From Chitinophagaceae bacterium (GTDB lineage: Bacteria > Bacteroidota > Bacteroidia > Chitinophagales > Chitinophagaceae): a stretch of 8,361 nucleotides of DNA. The stretch covers positions 1 through 8,361 of the forward strand of contig CANFLJ010000072.1 of NCBI GenBank assembly GCA_947447815.1. Reading direction: 5' to 3'. The notes under the pieces were generated by a model. That model was not told the DNA's origin, did no database searches, and saw only the letters and a program-made list of their open reading frames with translations. A program made the position numbers and the translations under genes. Of this stretch, positions 5,768 through 8,361 are shown piece after piece; positions within the stretch are counted from its first letter, which is position 1, and the number at the start of each line of letters is the position of its first letter.

Positions 5768-5795
5768 ATAACTGAGTTTAAAATAAAACAGTTAT
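5768..5795. repeat. Inverted repeat upstream of the PorP/SprF promoter
   Basis: ATAACTG (5768-5774) and CAGTTAT (5789-5795) are exact reverse complements separated by 14 bases. The arms are 21 bases apart centre to centre, two helical turns, and centred about 50 bases upstream of the predicted start point. That is where a dimeric activator commonly binds. A chance match in AT-rich DNA is possible. Confidence 0.3.
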
Positions 5796-6023
5796 TCCAT
5801 ATTAATTAACATCTTTACTAGAGGTGATTTGAGTGAAAAATGCTGCTTCTCCTCTTTGCAAACGTTCCCATTTGATTAAATTAACGATGTAGAATTATTT
5901 TCTACTCTAAAAATGCACTCATTAAGTTATTATAAGTTGAATTAATTTAACAATTTATACTGTTGAGTATTACGAATATCGAAATTACTGTTTATGGCAA
6001 TAATTTCTTTAATAATATTAGGA

Positions 6024-6031
6024 TACTTTCG
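6024..6031 (+). promoter_or_regulatory. Predicted -7 element of the OsmC-metZ operon
   Basis: TACTTTCG differs from TAnnTTTG by one base and lies 14 bases before the ATG at 6046, which implies a short leader of under 10 bases. No clear TTTG is seen at the -33 position. Confidence 0.3.
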
Positions 6032-6045
6032 CGAAAAATAATCAT

Positions 6046-6468
6046 ATGCCTACTATTCAATTGGAACGGGTTTCGGGAGAATATGGATTCATTACTACTG
6101 ATGAACAAGGATGTGAAGTAAAACAGGATGCCAGTCCTGAAATAGGTGGACAGAACTTTGGTGCAAGACCGATGCAGCTGCTATTGTCGGCAATGGCAGG
6201 ATGCAGTGGAATAGATGTTTTGTCTATATTAAAAAAGCAAAGACAAGAAGTACAGGAGTTTAAAATGACCATAGAAGGAGAAAGGGAGAAAGGGAAAGAG
6301 CCTGCACTCTGGAAAACGATAAAAGTTCACTTTAAGTTTAAAGGGAATATAGATACCGAAAAAGCAATAAAAGCTGTCGATTTATCAATTAATAAGTACT
6401 GCTCGGTAGCGGAAACACTAAGATTGGCAGGTGCTACTATTGAAACGACAGTTTCTGTAAACGAGTAA
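6046..6468 (+). CDS. OsmC family protein (thiol-dependent peroxide reductase family)
   Basis: A cytoplasmic protein of 140 residues, the normal size for OsmC/Ohr proteins, which reduce hydroperoxides with a pair of cysteines. Both cysteines are present: Cys53 in MAGCSGIDVL on the central helix and Cys119 in NKYCSVAETL. GARPMQLLLSAMAGC (39-53) is the usual helix lead-in, and Arg41 sits where the family has its active-site arginine. The KYCSVAETL form and short N-terminus fit the OsmC/YhfA side of the family better than Ohr. YhfA-like members have less certain substrates, so peroxide reduction is inferred from family. metZ starts 20 bases after the stop, so the two genes probably form an operon, linking this protein to sulfur metabolism. 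Confidence 0.92.
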   Translation: MPTIQLERVSGEYGFITTDEQGCEVKQDASPEIGGQNFGARPMQLLLSAMAGCSGIDVLSILKKQRQEVQEFKMTIEGEREKGKEPALWKTIKVHFKFKGNIDTEKAIKAVDLSINKYCSVAETLRLAGATIETTVSVNE

Positions 6469-6488
6469 AATAAACACCAGAATAAAGC

Positions 6489-7667
6489 ATGCAACCAAAG
6501 AAATTACACCCACAGACATTAGCTATCAGAACGCAAACAGCCAAAACAAATGAGATGGAGCATAGTACTCCACTGTTCCTTACTAGTAGTTTTACATTCG
6601 ATTCTGCCGAAGATATGCGCGCGGCTTTTGCCGAAGAAAATGACGATAACATATATAGTAGATACAGTAACCCCTCTGTGGATGAATTTGTAGCTAAAGT
6701 AGTGGCTATGGAAGGCGCCGATGCTGGATTTGCTACAGCTAGTGGAATGGCTGCAGTATTCAATTCCATATTTGCCCTGGTAAAATCGGGCGATCATATT
6801 ATCTTCTGTAGTTCTGTTTTTGGAAGCACTCATGCACTGGCTACTAAATTCTTGCCTAAATATGGTATTGAATGTACCCTGGTTCCATCCAACAATACGG
6901 ATTTGTGGGAAGCTTCTGTAAGACATACTACTAAAATGATTTTTGTAGAAACACCTACCAATCCTCAATTAGAGATTCTGGATCTGGAATGGGTAGGGAA
7001 ATTTGCCGAAAAACATCAGCTGATATTCAATGTAGATAATTGTTTTGCTACTCCAGTTTTGCAAAATCCTATAGCATTTGGTGCTCATATTGTAAATCAT
7101 AGTGCCACTAAGTGGATGGATGGACAAGGACGTGTATTAGGTGGGGTAGTAGTTGGTAAAGCAGAGCTGATTAGAGAAATATACCTGTTCTGCAGAAATA
7201 CTGGTCCATCTTTAAGCCCGTTTAACGCCTGGGTTATCAGCAAAAGCCTGGAAACGTTGGCTGTAAGAATGGAAAAACATGCCGAAAATGCACTTGCTGT
7301 TGCTAGTCAACTGGAAGGTCATCCTAAAATAAAATGGGTAAGATATCCATTCTTGCCATCTCATCCTCAATACGATATTGCTATCAAGCAAATGCGTAAA
7401 GGAGGTGGAGTACTTTGTTTTGAACTGGCAGGTGGAAGAGAAAGTGGCATTAAGTTCCTAGACTCACTGGAACTGCTATCGCTAACCCCAAATTTAGGGG
7501 ATACCCGTAGCATTGCATCGCACCCTACCAGCACCACACACTCTAAATTGAAGGAAGAAGAAAGGCTGGAAGTAGGCATCACTCCAGGGCTAATTAGGAT
7601 ATCGGTAGGACTGGAATATGTGGATGATATATTGGCGGATATTCTGCAAGCTTTGGATAAATGCTAA
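6489..7667 (+). CDS. metZ: O-succinylhomoserine sulfhydrylase (PLP-dependent, Cys/Met metabolism family)
   Basis: A 392-residue cytoplasmic enzyme of the cystathionine gamma-synthase fold. MetZ makes homocysteine from O-succinylhomoserine and sulfide, the direct sulfhydrylation route to methionine. IYSRYSNPS (55-63) holds the Tyr and Arg that bind the PLP phosphate of the partner subunit. TASGMAA (83-89) is the phosphate loop, SSVFGST (108-114) the ring-stacking region with Phe as in MetZ, NVDN has Asp183, and HSATKWMDGQGRVLGG (204-219) has the Schiff-base Lys208. The DGQGRVLGG segment and GDTRSIASHPTSTTH (337-351) fit MetZ better than MetB, MetC or the longer acetylhomoserine enzymes. Whether it prefers succinyl- or acetyl-homoserine cannot be settled by eye. 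It follows the OsmC gene by 20 bases. No SAM-riboswitch-like leader is seen before either gene. Confidence 0.9.
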   Translation: MQPKKLHPQTLAIRTQTAKTNEMEHSTPLFLTSSFTFDSAEDMRAAFAEENDDNIYSRYSNPSVDEFVAKVVAMEGADAGFATASGMAAVFNSIFALVKSGDHIIFCSSVFGSTHALATKFLPKYGIECTLVPSNNTDLWEASVRHTTKMIFVETPTNPQLEILDLEWVGKFAEKHQLIFNVDNCFATPVLQNPIAFGAHIVNHSATKWMDGQGRVLGGVVVGKAELIREIYLFCRNTGPSLSPFNAWVISKSLETLAVRMEKHAENALAVASQLEGHPKIKWVRYPFLPSHPQYDIAIKQMRKGGGVLCFELAGGRESGIKFLDSLELLSLTPNLGDTRSIASHPTSTTHSKLKEEERLEVGITPGLIRISVGLEYVDDILADILQALDKC

Positions 7668-7813
7668 AATTAGACTACCTTGCGGCTTCTTAATTGCAAA
7701 ATTTTGTACTATTTAGGCGTATTATTTTAATAAAAACGCTGGATTAATAGGGATGAAATGCAGTTAGTGTTGTTCATTTTGCGTAAATATTGAAATTCTT
7801 TCCATTTAATACA

Positions 7814-7845
7814 TTGTAATCTTTGGAAATTGTTTTATACTTTTG
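7814..7845 (+). promoter_or_regulatory. Predicted promoter of the partial gene at the window end
   Basis: TTG (7814-7816), preceded by A, is followed after 21 bases by TACTTTTG (7838-7845), an exact TAnnTTTG match at good spacing. The start point would fall near 7852, about 28 bases before the ATG at 7880. This is the best complete promoter match in the window. Confidence 0.55.
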
Positions 7846-7879
7846 CAAATCTTTGAAACATCTATAATTCTTTTCAAGT

Positions 7880-8361
7880 ATGGTATCGTTAAATCTGTTA
7901 GAAAATTTAGAATTAAAAGATGAAAAGAATCTCTTAATACAAGGGCTTCCTTCTTCTGTTGAAAAACAATTTGCAAAATTGTCATATGCTAAAAATGTAA
8001 CGCCACTTTTAAAATCAAAAAAAGTAGACTTCGTTTTAATCTTTGCTGTAAACCAACAGCAACTGAAAAATATATTGAAAGATGTATTTCAGGCATTGCA
8101 TGATGAAAGCAAATTGTGGATCGCTTTTCCAAAACAAACCAGCAAAATTTCTTCTGATCTGATGAGAGAGAACAGCTGGACTTTCATGGCCGATCTTGAA
8201 TATGAAGGTTCAACACTGGTTCCTGTAGACCACGTTTGGAATGCAATGAAGTTTCTTAAGATGAAAAATGTAGTTCGTGATGAGAACTATAAAACCGTAG
8301 AAGAAACCCTTGGGCCAATAGTGAAAGAGGTAAGAAACGATGATCCTAAGAAAACAAAGAA
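7880..8361 (+). CDS. DUF3052-like protein, 5' part only (runs off the window)
   Basis: An open frame from ATG at 7880 stays open to the last base (160 codons visible), so the 3' end lies outside the window. The N-terminal part reads MVSLNLLENLELKDEKNLLIQGLP, then VDFVLIFAVNQQQLKNILKDVFQALHDESKLWIAFPKQTSKISSDL with a strand-helix-strand pattern. It is followed by MRENSWTFM and YEGSTLVPVDHVWNAMKFLKMK. The LW.A.PK..S.I..DL.R...W series and the later V..D..W.A..F resemble the DUF3052 family, a cytoplasmic family of unknown function. That assignment is from memory. After about residue 120 the chain turns charged (VRDENYKTVEETLGPIVKEVRNDDPKKTK), so a linker or second domain may follow. It has its own promoter and sits 212 bases after metZ. 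Confidence 0.75.
   Translation, partial: MVSLNLLENLELKDEKNLLIQGLPSSVEKQFAKLSYAKNVTPLLKSKKVDFVLIFAVNQQQLKNILKDVFQALHDESKLWIAFPKQTSKISSDLMRENSWTFMADLEYEGSTLVPVDHVWNAMKFLKMKNVVRDENYKTVEETLGPIVKEVRNDDPKKTK

Larger units (their letters stand above)
5645..6045. other. Divergent intergenic region between PorP/SprF and the OsmC gene
   Basis: This 401-base AT-rich stretch holds no convincing ORF on either strand. It carries a perfect minus-strand -7 box for PorP/SprF (5739-5746), an inverted repeat upstream of it (5768-5795), and a weaker plus-strand box before the OsmC gene (6024-6031). Between about 5800 and 6000 I see only minor AT-rich symmetry, for example the imperfect palindrome GTTGAATTAATTTAAC at 5936-5951, and no riboswitch-like or RNA-gene structure. 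Confidence 0.6.

Noticed and set aside
5821..5860. AGAGG...CCTCT inverted repeat in the PorP-OsmC gap as a small RNA or operator
   Set aside because: Five-base arms about 25 bases apart are expected by chance, and no further pairing or promoter supports it.
6519..6968. Minus-strand ORF of 149 codons inside metZ
   Set aside because: It is antisense to the conserved N-terminal half of MetZ and has no recognisable motif, signal or neighbouring promoter.
7715..7740. Hairpin GCGT...ACGC with an AT inner stem as a metZ terminator
   Set aside because: The stem is interrupted and mostly A-T, and no U-rich run follows on the plus strand. No confident metZ terminator is seen.

Overview
The window looks like Bacteroidota chromosome, most likely the Chitinophagales/Sphingobacteriales side. 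This is inferred from four things: a PorP/SprF-family protein of the type IX secretion (T9SS) and gliding machinery, a CcmC/CcmD pair of the Bacteroidota type, several matches to the Bacteroidota promoter consensus TAnnTTTG, and AT-rich spacers without strong Shine-Dalgarno sites. Most genes are ordinary metabolism or envelope genes. I see no transposase, integrase, CRISPR array, tRNA, rRNA or phage gene.

Layout. (1) 1-294: no gene. It holds a GC-rich hairpin cluster that may be a dispersed repeat, then a strong hairpin terminator and short repeats after gdh. (2) 295-2700, minus strand: ccmC, then ccmD (overlapping by 8 bases), then, after a 110-base gap with its own promoter and palindromic operator, a glutamate dehydrogenase of the animal mitochondrial type. 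(3) 2701-2853: divergent promoter region. (4) 2854-3638, plus strand: coaE followed by an overlooked small membrane-protein ORF with a probable TTG start. It ends 4 bases inside the oppositely oriented gene that follows. (5) 3635-5644, minus strand: PorP/SprF, then an exported protein with a fibronectin-III-like N-terminal part. (6) 5645-6045: a 401-base divergent regulatory region. (7) 6046-7667, plus strand: an OsmC-family protein and O-succinylhomoserine sulfhydrylase (metZ), 20 bases apart and probably co-transcribed. (8) 7880-8361, plus strand: the first 160 codons of a DUF3052-like protein that runs off the window.

How the genes relate. CcmC/CcmD serve heme delivery for cytochrome c maturation, but the usual ccmE neighbour is missing and gdh follows instead. 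GDH links glutamate to 2-oxoglutarate and ammonia. OsmC plus MetZ couples thiol/peroxide chemistry with sulfide assimilation into homocysteine. PorP/SprF plus the exported partner is the most accessory-looking pair.

The items most worth a second look are the gdh operator, the small ORF after coaE, the PorP/SprF-linked exported protein with its possible leaderless promoter, and the repeats after gdh. I did not find convincing evidence of an entirely new system.
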